A stretch of DNA of 64,000 nucleotides. Source: Betaproteobacteria bacterium. Lineage in GTDB: Bacteria; Pseudomonadota; Gammaproteobacteria; Burkholderiales; SG8-39. The stretch's first letter is position 1. Each line of letters begins with the position of its first letter. The stretch spans positions 1 to 64,000 of the forward strand of contig SCTY01000056.1 in assembly GCA_004297625.1 (NCBI GenBank), read 5' to 3'. The notes beneath the pieces are model-generated. The model did not search any database. It worked only from the letters and a program-made list of their open reading frames with translations, and had not been told where the DNA came from. This document shows, piece by piece, positions 43,710-51,223 of the stretch. A program made the position numbers and the translations under genes.

Positions 43710-43976
43710 CTAGTGCACCAAGACGAGCTTGTCGCCTTCCGAGCTCGGCTCCACGTCGATTGTGATGCCGTCGAGAAGCTGCGCGACGCGGTCGTCCAGC
43801 ACGAGCACGTTCCTGCCTTCGTGCGCGAGCGTGGCGTCGCCCGGACGGGGCTGGTCAAGCTTGGAGGTTAGCGTGTCGCCATCGATTTCCAGGCGGATCG
43901 CCGTCTCGGCCGGCGCCTGGGCGCGCTCCAGCACCGCGTACAAAAACCCGCCTGCAGCCAAGGTCATCTCGGGCAT
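43710..43976 (-). CDS. IscA/HesB-like small protein without cysteines
   Basis: An 88-residue protein: ETAIRLEIDGDTLTSKLDQP then NVLVLDDRVAQLLDGITIDV, similar in pattern to the IscA/HesB (Fe-S carrier) fold ending, yet with no cysteine anywhere. It therefore cannot be a standard Fe-S scaffold. ATG 43976 is preferred because AGGAGAAA lies 5-12 nt ahead; an upstream extension would lack this. Function unknown; neighbours are convergent with the UbiD operon. Confidence 0.6.
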   Translation of the reverse strand: MPEMTLAAGGFLYAVLERAQAPAETAIRLEIDGDTLTSKLDQPRPGDATLAHEGRNVLVLDDRVAQLLDGITIDVEPSSEGDKLVLVH

Positions 43977-44011
43977 GGCTTTCTCCTTCGTTTCGCCGAA
44001 AAGCGGGTGAC

Positions 44012-44027
44012 AGCCCCGCCCGGGGCT
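44012..44027. terminator. GC-rich hairpin between IclR and the small HesB-like gene
   Basis: AGCCCCG (44012-44018) pairs with CGGGGCT (44021-44027), a tight stem downstream of the IclR gene on the minus strand. T-rich sequence follows only weakly, so factor-independent termination is possible but unproven. Confidence 0.3.
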
Positions 44028-44130
44028 TTGTTCCCGAGTTCTCTTGTGCGGAACTGTAATTTCGGCGGCTGCCCCGACGGATAGGCAAATCAATCCAGGG
44101 GGCGCCTGATCCAGCGCTTGTCTTCGCTGA

Positions 44131-44904
44131 TCAGGCGCCCGCGGCCTCGGCGAGGCGCTTTTCCAGCGCGCGCACCTCGCTCTTCACGATGGCGGCGATT
44201 TCCTTCTGCCGCTCGCCCGACATGCGGCTCGAGATCGCGCCGACGCTGATCGCCGCGTAAGGCGGCCCGTAGCGGTTCGCCACCGGCACGCCGATCGAGA
44301 TTACGCCCGGGGTTTCCTGGCGATCGTTGAGCGCGTAGCCGAGCTGCTTGCCGCGCGCGATCATGTCGACCACGATCGGCACGTTGAGCTTGCCGCAGTC
44401 CTTGAGCCGCGTGCCGTTGGCGGCGACGATGCGCTCGACCTCCGCGTCGGCAAGCGGGATGAGCAGCGCCATGCCGCCCGCGCCGACGCCGAGCGGCCGG
44501 CGCGTGCCCACGTCGAGGGTGAGCGCCTTGATCGGAAACGCGCCTTCCTGGCGGTCGAGGCACACGGTATCGAAGCCGCTGCGCGCGGTGAGAAAAGCGG
44601 TGTCGCCGGTCTTCTCCGCGACGCGGCGCAGCGACGGCTCGACGATCTCGCGCAAATTGAATTGCGGCGCGGCGGCGAGACCGAGCTCGAACACCAGGTG
44701 CCCGAGCCGGTAGCGATGCGTCTCCGGGTCCTGGGCGACGATGTTCTCGGCCACCAGGCAGCGCAGGATGCGGTGCGCGGTGGGCGGCTTGAGCTTCGCG
44801 TGCTTCGCGAGATCGAGCAGCCGCGAGCCGGCGCGCCCGCGCGAGGCGATCGCGCGCAGCAGCACGATGGCGCGGTGGATGCTCTGCGCTCCAGAGATCT
44901 CCAT
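44131..44904 (-). CDS. IclR family transcriptional regulator
   Basis: A 257-residue IclR regulator: N-terminal winged helix (residues 5-65: SIHRAIVLLRAIAS, KPPTAHRILRCL) and C-terminal effector domain (LDRQEGAFPIKALTLDVGTR, LGYALNDRQETPGVISIGVPV). It diverges from the cupin-AAA-transporter operon. A strong promoter (ATGACA, 16 bp, TATAAT) places its start point at or within 2 nt of the ATG, and an operator-like sequence covers both, suggesting tight autoregulation and a leaderless mRNA. Confidence 0.92.
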   Translation of the reverse strand: MEISGAQSIHRAIVLLRAIASRGRAGSRLLDLAKHAKLKPPTAHRILRCLVAENIVAQDPETHRYRLGHLVFELGLAAAPQFNLREIVEPSLRRVAEKTGDTAFLTARSGFDTVCLDRQEGAFPIKALTLDVGTRRPLGVGAGGMALLIPLADAEVERIVAANGTRLKDCGKLNVPIVVDMIARGKQLGYALNDRQETPGVISIGVPVANRYGPPYAAISVGAISSRMSGERQKEIAAIVKSEVRALEKRLAEAAGA

Positions 44905-44914
44905 ATAGTGGAAT
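44898..44914. promoter_or_regulatory. Putative IclR operator A, over the regulator's own start
   Basis: On the minus strand it reads ATTCCACTATATGGAGA, matching the site at 44982-44998 at 14 of 17 positions. It overlaps one base pair of the -10 hexamer region and the ATG of the IclR gene (start codon at positions 11-13 of the site, the same offset as in the SDR operator at 12222). Confidence 0.6.
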
Positions 44915-44940
44915 TATATTTGCCGCCGGCGGCTTGTCAT
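44913..44940 (-). promoter_or_regulatory. Sigma-70-type promoter of the second IclR gene
   Basis: On the minus strand -35 ATGACA (44940-44935) is followed by a 16-bp spacer and a perfect -10 TATAAT (44918-44913). The ATG begins 9 nt after the -10, so transcription should start at about 44906-44904, giving no or almost no leader. Confidence 0.7.
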
Positions 44941-44981
44941 CTCCGGCTCCGTCGCATTACCGTGTCGTAGCGACCAATTGG

Positions 44982-44998
44982 ATTCCACTATACGGAAT
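44982..44998. promoter_or_regulatory. Putative IclR operator B, over the first cupin start
   Basis: ATTCCACTATACGGAAT has ATTCC/GGAAT arms. Its last two bases are the first two of the cupin ATG (44997). It is the mirror partner of site A, 84 bp centre to centre, at the other side of the divergent promoter region. Confidence 0.6.
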
Positions 44999-45512
44999 GG
45001 CAGACCTTACCCGAACCAGATCCAGAGAGCAGGAGGCGGCGCCGGGCTTGAAGTACGACATCGCCTACGCCAAGCGCGGCGAGTTCGTCGAGCACGCGAA
45101 GACCGGCGCCATCGTCGTCAAGGATTCCGACCGCGAGTGGGAGCTCTCGCGCCAGGGCTACCTCAAGTGGTACATCCTCGAGCACGAATATCCCGAGACC
45201 GTGCTCAACGACTGGTGGGTGTTCATCCACGACATCAAGCGCCAGTCGGGCATGCACCGCCACCAGGGCGGGCTGGTGCTGTTCGTGATCGAAGGCAAGG
45301 GCACCACCGAGTGCAACGGCGAGATGATCGACTGGGAGGAGGGCGACTGCATCCTGCTGCCCTTCCATCCCGAGGGCCTGGAGCACCGGCACTTCAACCG
45401 CGGCGACCAGCCGGCGAAGTGGCTCGCCTTCATCCACATTCCGACCTGGAACCACGCGGCGAGCGAGCTCGCCCAGCTGGAAGAATTCGAGGAGTACAAG
45501 AGTGGCCGCTGA
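44997..45512 (+). CDS. Cupin-domain protein (first of two)
   Basis: A 171-residue single-cupin protein: SGMHRHQGGLVLFVIEGKG and LPFHPEGLEHRHFNRGD hold the two cupin motifs with metal-binding histidines (HRH, then EHRH). It is preceded by a region (LSRQGYLKWYILEHEYPETV) shared with the next gene (KQGLMRWYLHPLL), so the two are paralogues. The substrate is unknown; family members are metal-dependent dioxygenases, isomerases or sensors. The ATG at 44997 is embedded in the operator, with no ribosome site seen. Confidence 0.82.
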   Translation: MADLTRTRSREQEAAPGLKYDIAYAKRGEFVEHAKTGAIVVKDSDREWELSRQGYLKWYILEHEYPETVLNDWWVFIHDIKRQSGMHRHQGGLVLFVIEGKGTTECNGEMIDWEEGDCILLPFHPEGLEHRHFNRGDQPAKWLAFIHIPTWNHAASELAQLEEFEEYKSGR

Positions 45513-46041
45513 AAGCCATCTCGGGCCCGAGCGCATGCTGCACATGCTGGAGGAGATGCGCGGGCGCAACCTGTGGGAGGAGCTGCTCAAGCTGCGCGAC
45601 GCGCAGCGCGAGGACCAGAAGAAAGCGGTGTGGCTCATCAAGGGCAAGGACCTGCCGCTGGAGAACAACAAGCAGGGCCTCATGCGCTGGTATCTGCATC
45701 CGCTGCTGCGCAGCACCTGCATCAACACCATGAAGCTCTTCGTGCAGGAGATCCCGCCCGGCGGGCGCAGCGGGCGGCTGCACCATCCCGGCAACCAGGT
45801 GATCTTCATCCTCGAAGGGCAGGGCTACACGGTGCTCGACGGCCAGAAGCACCACTGGTCGAAGAACGACGTGGTGCAGCTGCCGCTGCGCATCAAGGGC
45901 GTGACGGTGCAGCACTTCAACTCGGATCCCGACAAGCCCGCGCGCTTCGTGGCCTGCGAGCCGAATTCCTTCCTTTCCTCCGGCGTGGACCGCGGCAGCG
46001 GCTTCGAGCAGATGGAAGTCTCGCCGGACTACAAGGGCTAG
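45502..46041 (+). CDS. Cupin-domain protein (second of two)
   Basis: A 179-residue cupin protein: SGRLHHPGNQVIFILEGQGYT and QLPLRIKGVTVQHFNSD supply motif histidines, with a helical N-terminal extension (HLGPERMLHMLEEMRG). The GTG start overlaps the first cupin by 11 nt, so equal translation and a heteromeric complex are plausible. It ends 2 nt before the AAA+ ATPase gene. Confidence 0.82.
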   Translation: MAAESHLGPERMLHMLEEMRGRNLWEELLKLRDAQREDQKKAVWLIKGKDLPLENNKQGLMRWYLHPLLRSTCINTMKLFVQEIPPGGRSGRLHHPGNQVIFILEGQGYTVLDGQKHHWSKNDVVQLPLRIKGVTVQHFNSDPDKPARFVACEPNSFLSSGVDRGSGFEQMEVSPDYKG

Positions 46042-46043
46042 CC

Positions 46044-48191
46044 ATGTACATCAAGCTGATCGCCGATCGCCTGAAGTCGGAGCTGACGAACGTGGCGAGC
46101 CGCAGCCTCGTGCACATCGACCCGCAGGTCATGGAGAAGCACGGCCTCGCCGCCGGCGCGGTGGTGCGCATCGGCGGCAGTCAGAGCAAGTACGCGGTGC
46201 CGGCGCGCGTCGGCGAGCCGTACGAGCCCGACCGCGGCTCGCGCGTCATCCGCCTGGACCGCTTCGTGCGCACCGCGACCAAGGCGAAGATCAACGAGGA
46301 AGTCGAGATCAGCGCGCTCGGCGAAGTGCCCGAGCTCGAAAGCGTCACGCTGATGCCGCCGATCGACGTCTCCACCGCGCACCATCTCATCGAGCATCTG
46401 CGCGAGAGCTTCATCGAGAACCGCACGCCGCTCGGACGCGGCTCGGTGGTCTACGCGACGTTCCATGACTCCACCGCCGGCACCACGTACCGGGTCGTGA
46501 AGTGCACGCCGGAAGTCGGCATCGTTTCCGCCGCGACCAAGATCCATGTCGAGATCCCTTCGGCGGGGGGCATCAAGGCCGACGAGCAGGTCGGCTACGA
46601 GGATGTCGGCGGCATGCAGGCCGAGATCAAGCTGATCCGCGAGCTGGTGCAATTGCCGCTGCAGTTCCCGCAGGTCTACCGGCAGCTCGGCATCGTGCCG
46701 CCGCGCGGCATCATCTTCTACGGGCCGCCGGGCAGCGGCAAGACGTATCTCGCGCGCGCCATCGCCAACGAGGTGAACGCCGGCTTCTATTACATCAACG
46801 GGCCCGACGTCGTCGGCACGCTGTACGGCGAGACCGAATCCAACCTGCGCAAGATCTTCGCCGAGGCGGCGCACCACGCGCCCTCGATCGTGCTCATCGA
46901 CGAGCTCGACGCGATCGCGCCGCACCGCGAGAAATCGGGCGCCCAGTCCGACGTGCGCATGGTCACGCAGCTCCTTTCGCTGCTCGACGGCCTCATGAAG
47001 GTCGACGGGCTGGTCGTGATCGGCACGACGAACCGCGTCGATGCCATCGACGTCGCGATGCGCCGCCCGGGGCGCTTCGACCGCGAGATCTTCCTCGGGC
47101 CGCCGGACGCGGCCGGGCGCCTCGACATCCTCAAGATCCACACGCGCGAAATGCCGCTCTCGGACGGCGCGCTCGCTCACCTCGACCACGTCGCCGCGGT
47201 GACGCACGGCTTCGTCGGCGCCGACCTCATGGAACTGTGCCGCGAGGCAGGCCTGAACTCGCTGCGGCGCAGCTCCTCGGCGCTGCTCGATCACCTGTCT
47301 GCGTTCAGGCTGCGCGAAGACATGCTGGAGGTCGGGGCGCGCGACTTCGACGATGCGCTGGCGAAGGTGCGGCCTTCGGCGATCCGCGAAGCCTTCGTCA
47401 CCATTCCGGACGTGAGCTGGAGCGATGTCGGCGGGCTTGCCGACGTGAAAGAGCAGCTCAAGAACAACGTCGAGCGTCCGCTCAAGAGCCCTGAAGTGTT
47501 CCGCGCCGCGGGCATCGCCACGCCGAACGGCATTCTGCTCTACGGCCCGCCGGGAACCGGCAAGACGCTGATCGCCAAGGCGCTCGCCAAGGAATGCGGC
47601 GTGAACTTCCTCGCGATGGACGGCCCCGAGGTCTTCACCAAGTGGCTGGGCGAATCCGAGGAAGCGATCCGGCACATCTTCCGCGTGGCGCGCCAGCTCG
47701 CGCCGAGCATCGTGTTCTTCGATCAGCTCGATGCGCTCGCGCCGCTGCGCGGCGCCGACTCGGGCTCGCGCACCACCGAGCGCGTGGTGAACCAGCTGCT
47801 CGCCGAGCTCGACGGCATGGAGGTCTCGAGGGGCAAGGTGATCGTGATCGCGGCGACCAACCGCATCGATCTCGTCGATCCTTCGGTGCTGCGCCTGGGG
47901 CGCCTCGGCGTGCACCTCTATGTTCCCTTGCCGGGGGTCGAGGAGCGGGCGAGAATATTCGCCGCACATACGCGCGGCGTGCGCTTCGGCGTCGAGCGAG
48001 AGCGCCTGCTGGCGCGCCTGGCGGCCGAGACCGAGGGGCTCTCCGGCGCGGACATCCAGGCCGTGTGCGTGCAGGCGAAGATGAACGCGCTCAAGCGGGC
48101 GGAGTATGGCGCGTTGCCGCCGCTCGCCGAGGCGGATTTTTCAGCGGCGATCCGCAGGCTCGGCGCCGGGGCGGCAAAAAAGGCCGCATGA
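46044..48191 (+). CDS. CDC48/VAT-type double AAA+ ATPase with a natural Glu-to-Gln change in D2
   Basis: A 715-residue protein laid out like archaeal VAT and eukaryotic p97. The N-terminal double-psi barrel (about 1-170) carries IDPQVMEKHGLAAGAVVRI. D1 has Walker A GPPGSGKT (227-234), Walker B IVLIDELDA with Asp286/Glu287 and arginine fingers in RRPGRFDRE. D2 has Walker A GPPGTGKT (501-508), but Walker B is SIVFFDQLDA, with Gln561 where the catalytic Glu belongs, and its arginine-finger segment is degenerate (LRLGRLGV). D2 may bind but not hydrolyse ATP, leaving D1 as the motor. Such unfoldases remodel protein complexes. Here it sits between two cupins and a tricarboxylate transporter. Confidence 0.9.
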   Translation: MYIKLIADRLKSELTNVASRSLVHIDPQVMEKHGLAAGAVVRIGGSQSKYAVPARVGEPYEPDRGSRVIRLDRFVRTATKAKINEEVEISALGEVPELESVTLMPPIDVSTAHHLIEHLRESFIENRTPLGRGSVVYATFHDSTAGTTYRVVKCTPEVGIVSAATKIHVEIPSAGGIKADEQVGYEDVGGMQAEIKLIRELVQLPLQFPQVYRQLGIVPPRGIIFYGPPGSGKTYLARAIANEVNAGFYYINGPDVVGTLYGETESNLRKIFAEAAHHAPSIVLIDELDAIAPHREKSGAQSDVRMVTQLLSLLDGLMKVDGLVVIGTTNRVDAIDVAMRRPGRFDREIFLGPPDAAGRLDILKIHTREMPLSDGALAHLDHVAAVTHGFVGADLMELCREAGLNSLRRSSSALLDHLSAFRLREDMLEVGARDFDDALAKVRPSAIREAFVTIPDVSWSDVGGLADVKEQLKNNVERPLKSPEVFRAAGIATPNGILLYGPPGTGKTLIAKALAKECGVNFLAMDGPEVFTKWLGESEEAIRHIFRVARQLAPSIVFFDQLDALAPLRGADSGSRTTERVVNQLLAELDGMEVSRGKVIVIAATNRIDLVDPSVLRLGRLGVHLYVPLPGVEERARIFAAHTRGVRFGVERERLLARLAAETEGLSGADIQAVCVQAKMNALKRAEYGALPPLAEADFSAAIRRLGAGAAKKAA

Positions 48192-48211
48192 ATTGCGAAG
48201 GAGGGGACCTC

Positions 48212-49171
48212 ATGAGAAAGCTCGCGCTGTTGTTCAGCATTCCGCTGTGTCTCGCTGCGAGCGCCGCTGCGGCGGCGTTTCCCGAGAAGGACATCACCTG
48301 GATCGTGCCCTATTCTCCGGGCGGCGGATTCGACGCCTGGAGCCGCCAGATCGGCTTGCACATGCAGAAGCACCTGCCGGGCGTGAATGTGGTGGTGCGC
48401 AACGTCACCGGCGCGGGCGGCAGGACGGGCAGCATCCAGCTCTACCGCGCCAAGCCCGACGGCTACACGGTCGGCCTGCTCGACGTGGCGGGGCTGGTGC
48501 CCTACCAGAAGGCGGTCGGCGCCGAGAAGGCGGGCTACGACATCGAGAAATACGTCTGGATCGGCCGCGTCGCGAACGAGCCGTGGGTGTTGCTCGCCCC
48601 CTCGAAGTCGCCGCTGAAAACCCTTGCCGATCTCAAGGCCCGCAAGGATCTCTCGTGGGGCATCGAGGGGCCCGGCTCGACGAAGTGGCTGTTCGCCATC
48701 ATCGAGGCGCGCGAGCTCGGGCTGCCGATGCGCTTCGTCTCGGGTTATGGGGGCACCGGCGAGATGATCCCGGCTTCGATGCGCGGCGATTACGACCTGT
48801 GGACCAACGCCGGCCCGGCGCACATCCCGTACGTGAAGAACGGCGAGCTGCGCGCCATCATGCAGTTCGGCGCGACGCGCATGAGCGCGTTTCCCGACGT
48901 GCCCACGGCGAAGGACCTGGGGCACGACGTGATTGCGGAAATCCTGCGGCTGCTCGCCGCGCCGCCCGGAACGCCGGCCGATGTGGCGAAGACGCTCGAG
49001 GCCGCGTTCCTGAAGGCGATGAGCGAGCCGGAGTTCAAGGCCTGGGTGGTGAAGTCGCAGCAGGAAGCGAATCCCGGCGGCCAGAAGGAAGCGGCCGCCG
49101 CAGCGGCCAACTTCAGCCGGCTGGTCGAGAAGCACATGAAGGACATCGCCGAAGTCCTGCGCAAGCAGTAG
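48212..49171 (+). CDS. tctC: Tripartite tricarboxylate transporter substrate-binding protein TctC
   Basis: A 319-residue periplasmic binding protein: signal peptide (residues 1-21, AAAA), FPEKDITWIVPYSPGGGFD, VVVRNVTGAGGRTGS and the Bug-family C-terminal lobe (PPGTPADVAKTLEAAF). Binds an organic acid, commonly a dicarboxylate or aromatic dicarboxylate. A strong ribosome site GGAGGGG precedes ATG 48212. The TctA and TctB subunits follow directly. Confidence 0.92.
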   Translation: MRKLALLFSIPLCLAASAAAAAFPEKDITWIVPYSPGGGFDAWSRQIGLHMQKHLPGVNVVVRNVTGAGGRTGSIQLYRAKPDGYTVGLLDVAGLVPYQKAVGAEKAGYDIEKYVWIGRVANEPWVLLAPSKSPLKTLADLKARKDLSWGIEGPGSTKWLFAIIEARELGLPMRFVSGYGGTGEMIPASMRGDYDLWTNAGPAHIPYVKNGELRAIMQFGATRMSAFPDVPTAKDLGHDVIAEILRLLAAPPGTPADVAKTLEAAFLKAMSEPEFKAWVVKSQQEANPGGQKEAAAAAANFSRLVEKHMKDIAEVLRKQ

Positions 49172-49175
49172 CGGC

Positions 49176-50660
49176 GTGCTGGACCCGCTGCTCGTAGCGG
49201 CTGGAGCGCTGCTCCAGCCGCAGAATATTTTTTTGGTGGCCGTGGGCAACCTCACCGGGTTGCTGTTCGGCTTGCTGCCGGGAATCACAGTGCTCGCCGC
49301 GATGTCGATCCTGCTGCCCTTCACCATAGGGCAGCCGCCGATCAGCGCGATGTATCTCTTCATCGGCATCATGGGCAGCGGCCCGTTCGGCGGCGCGGTG
49401 ACCTCGATCCTCTTCAACATCCCGGGCGAGCCCACCAGCGCCGCGGCGTGCTTCGACGGCTACCCGATGACCCGGCGCGGCGAGGCGGCGAAGGCGCTCG
49501 GGCTCGCCGCGGCCTCGGCGGTGCTCGCCTCGATCCTCGGCCTTGCGGTGCTGATCGGACTGATCCCGCTGGTGCGCGCGGTGGTCTACGCTTTCGGCCC
49601 GCCGGAGTTTTTCATGCTCCTCATGTTCGGGCTCGCCACCGTGGCGATCGCCGCGCCGGGCAATACGCTGAAGGGAATCGTCACCGCGGGGCTCGGCGTG
49701 CTGATCTCGCTCATCGGCTACGACCCGATCACCGGCGTGCTGCGCTTCGGGCTGGGCAGCGCGAACTACCTCTGGGACGGCGTGAATCTGCCCGCGTTCT
49801 TCGTCGGGGTCTTCGCGGTCGGCGAGGTGATCAGCTACTACGTCGCCGGCGGCACGATCACCCAAGGCGGGGCGCGCGTGCACTCGATGCTCGAAGGCAC
49901 GCTGCAGGGCATACGCGAGCTGTTCCGGCATCCTCGCGTCTTCCTCCAGGGATCGATCGTCGGCTCGGTCGTCGGCATCCTGCCCGGGATCGGCGGCACG
50001 GTGTCCAACTTTCTCTCGTACACGCTCGCGATGCAGACGTCCAAGACGCGGGACAGCTACGGCAAGGGCAATCCCGAGGGCCTGGTGGCCGCGATGTCGG
50101 CGACCAACGAGGACACCGGCGCGCTGCTGCCCACGGTGGCGTTCGGCATTCCGGGCAGCGCGAGCACCGCGCTGCTTCTCGGCGCGCTCATCCTGCACGG
50201 CTTCAATCCCGGGCCGCTCTTCATCCAGGAGCACATGGAGATCGTGTGGGCGCTGGTGCTCGGGCTGCTGCTCGCCAACATCATCGCCGCCACGGTCGGG
50301 CTCGCCGGCGCCAATCTCCTCGCGCGCTTGACGACGCTCGACGTCAAGTTCCTGGTGCCGACGATCCTCGTCATCTCGCTCCTCGGCGCGTACGCCGACC
50401 GCGAGAACGCGTGGGACGTCGCCCTCGCCATCGGGTCGGGCGTGCTGGCCTACGGGCTGTCGCGCTTCGGCTATCCGATCGTGACGCTGGTGATCGGCTT
50501 CGTCATGGGGCGCCTCGCCGAGCGCGCTTTCGCCCAATCGCTGCAGATGCACCTCGATCCGCTGATCTTCTTCAAGCGCCCCGTTTCGCTCGCGCTCTTC
50601 GTGCTCATGGTGGTCGCGTTCGCCGTGCCCCTGGTGAGAAATATGAGGAAGAAGAAGTGA
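49176..50660 (+). CDS. tctA: Tripartite tricarboxylate transporter large membrane subunit TctA
   Basis: A 494-residue membrane protein with about twelve hydrophobic segments. Family segments: GNLTGLLFGLLPGITVLAAM, FNIPGEPTSAAACFDGYPM and the repeat FGIPGSASTALLLGALILHG, the duplicated GxPG loops of the substrate site. GTG 49176 follows the TctC stop by 4 nt. Confidence 0.93.
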   Translation: MLDPLLVAAGALLQPQNIFLVAVGNLTGLLFGLLPGITVLAAMSILLPFTIGQPPISAMYLFIGIMGSGPFGGAVTSILFNIPGEPTSAAACFDGYPMTRRGEAAKALGLAAASAVLASILGLAVLIGLIPLVRAVVYAFGPPEFFMLLMFGLATVAIAAPGNTLKGIVTAGLGVLISLIGYDPITGVLRFGLGSANYLWDGVNLPAFFVGVFAVGEVISYYVAGGTITQGGARVHSMLEGTLQGIRELFRHPRVFLQGSIVGSVVGILPGIGGTVSNFLSYTLAMQTSKTRDSYGKGNPEGLVAAMSATNEDTGALLPTVAFGIPGSASTALLLGALILHGFNPGPLFIQEHMEIVWALVLGLLLANIIAATVGLAGANLLARLTTLDVKFLVPTILVISLLGAYADRENAWDVALAIGSGVLAYGLSRFGYPIVTLVIGFVMGRLAERAFAQSLQMHLDPLIFFKRPVSLALFVLMVVAFAVPLVRNMRKKK

Positions 50661-51109
50661 ACGGCCGGTTCGCGTTCAACCTGCTCGTGCTCGCCGCGGT
50701 CGCGTACTTCGTGTGGACGGCGTTCGGCTACGAGGTCGCCGCGCGGCGCATCCCGCTGCTGATCGGCGCCCTGGTCCTCGTCCTGCAGCTGTGGGTGACG
50801 GCGCGCGATTTCCTGGCACGCAAGCCGGACGCAGAGGAGGAGCCGCCGCCGCCCGGCGAAGCGCTGCGCGTCGCGATCTTCTGCGGCTGGATGCTGCTTT
50901 ACTTCGGGCTCTTCGTCTCGCTCGGCACGCTCGCCGCCACGTTTCTCTTCCTGCTCGCTTTTCTCGCTTCCGGCAGGCGGCTTGCCTGGTGGGGCGCGCT
51001 CGGCCTCGGCGGCGCGGTGTCCGGGGTGATCTGGCTCGTATTCGTGTACCTGATGCGATTCGAGCTCTACCCAGGGCTCGCCTTCGGAGGTACGCTGCCG
51101 GCGTTTTGA
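50657..51109 (+). CDS. tctB: Tripartite tricarboxylate transporter small membrane subunit TctB
   Basis: A 150-residue membrane protein with four hydrophobic segments (FAFNLLVLAAVAYFVWTA, RRIPLLIGALVLVLQLWV and two later), typical of TctB, which stabilises TctA. The GTG start overlaps the TctA stop as GTGA. Its last codons and stop lie in a 16-bp tandem duplication. Confidence 0.9.
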   Translation: MNGRFAFNLLVLAAVAYFVWTAFGYEVAARRIPLLIGALVLVLQLWVTARDFLARKPDAEEEPPPPGEALRVAIFCGWMLLYFGLFVSLGTLAATFLFLLAFLASGRRLAWWGALGLGGAVSGVIWLVFVYLMRFELYPGLAFGGTLPAF

Positions 51110-51134
51110 GCGCGCAGAGTTTTGAGCGCGCAGA
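51103..51134. repeat. 16-bp tandem duplication over the tctB stop codon
   Basis: GTTTTGAGCGCGCAGA occurs twice in a row (51103-51118, 51119-51134). The first copy contains the tctB stop TGA. It looks like a small slippage or recombination scar. Confidence 0.85.
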
Positions 51135-51171
51135 AACTGTTCGACGTGAGGGCCTGCCCGGTCGGATAAAC

Positions 51172-51197
51172 GGGGTCAGGGCAAATGCTCTGACCCC
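51172..51197. repeat. REP-like palindrome, probable bidirectional terminator
   Basis: GGGGTCAG (51172-51179) pairs with CTGACCCC (51190-51197); the GC pair inside extends the stem to an AAAT loop. It separates convergent tctB and thiolase genes. A direct repeat CCCACTTTGGTT follows twice (about 51196-51222). This GGGGTCAG-type palindrome resembles the extragenic elements mobilised by REP-associated transposases. Confidence 0.6.
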
Positions 51198-51223
51198 ACT
51201 TTGGTTTTCCCCCACTTTGGTTC

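Noticed and set aside
43600..43713. 37-codon frame after the acyl-CoA dehydrogenase
   Set aside because: GTG start without a clear ribosome site, no recognisable family, and too short to judge.
46044..48191. Reading the CDC48-like gene as a bacterial FtsH or ClpC
   Set aside because: There is no membrane anchor, no protease domain and no Clp-type insertion; the double-psi barrel plus two AAA rings fits CDC48/VAT.
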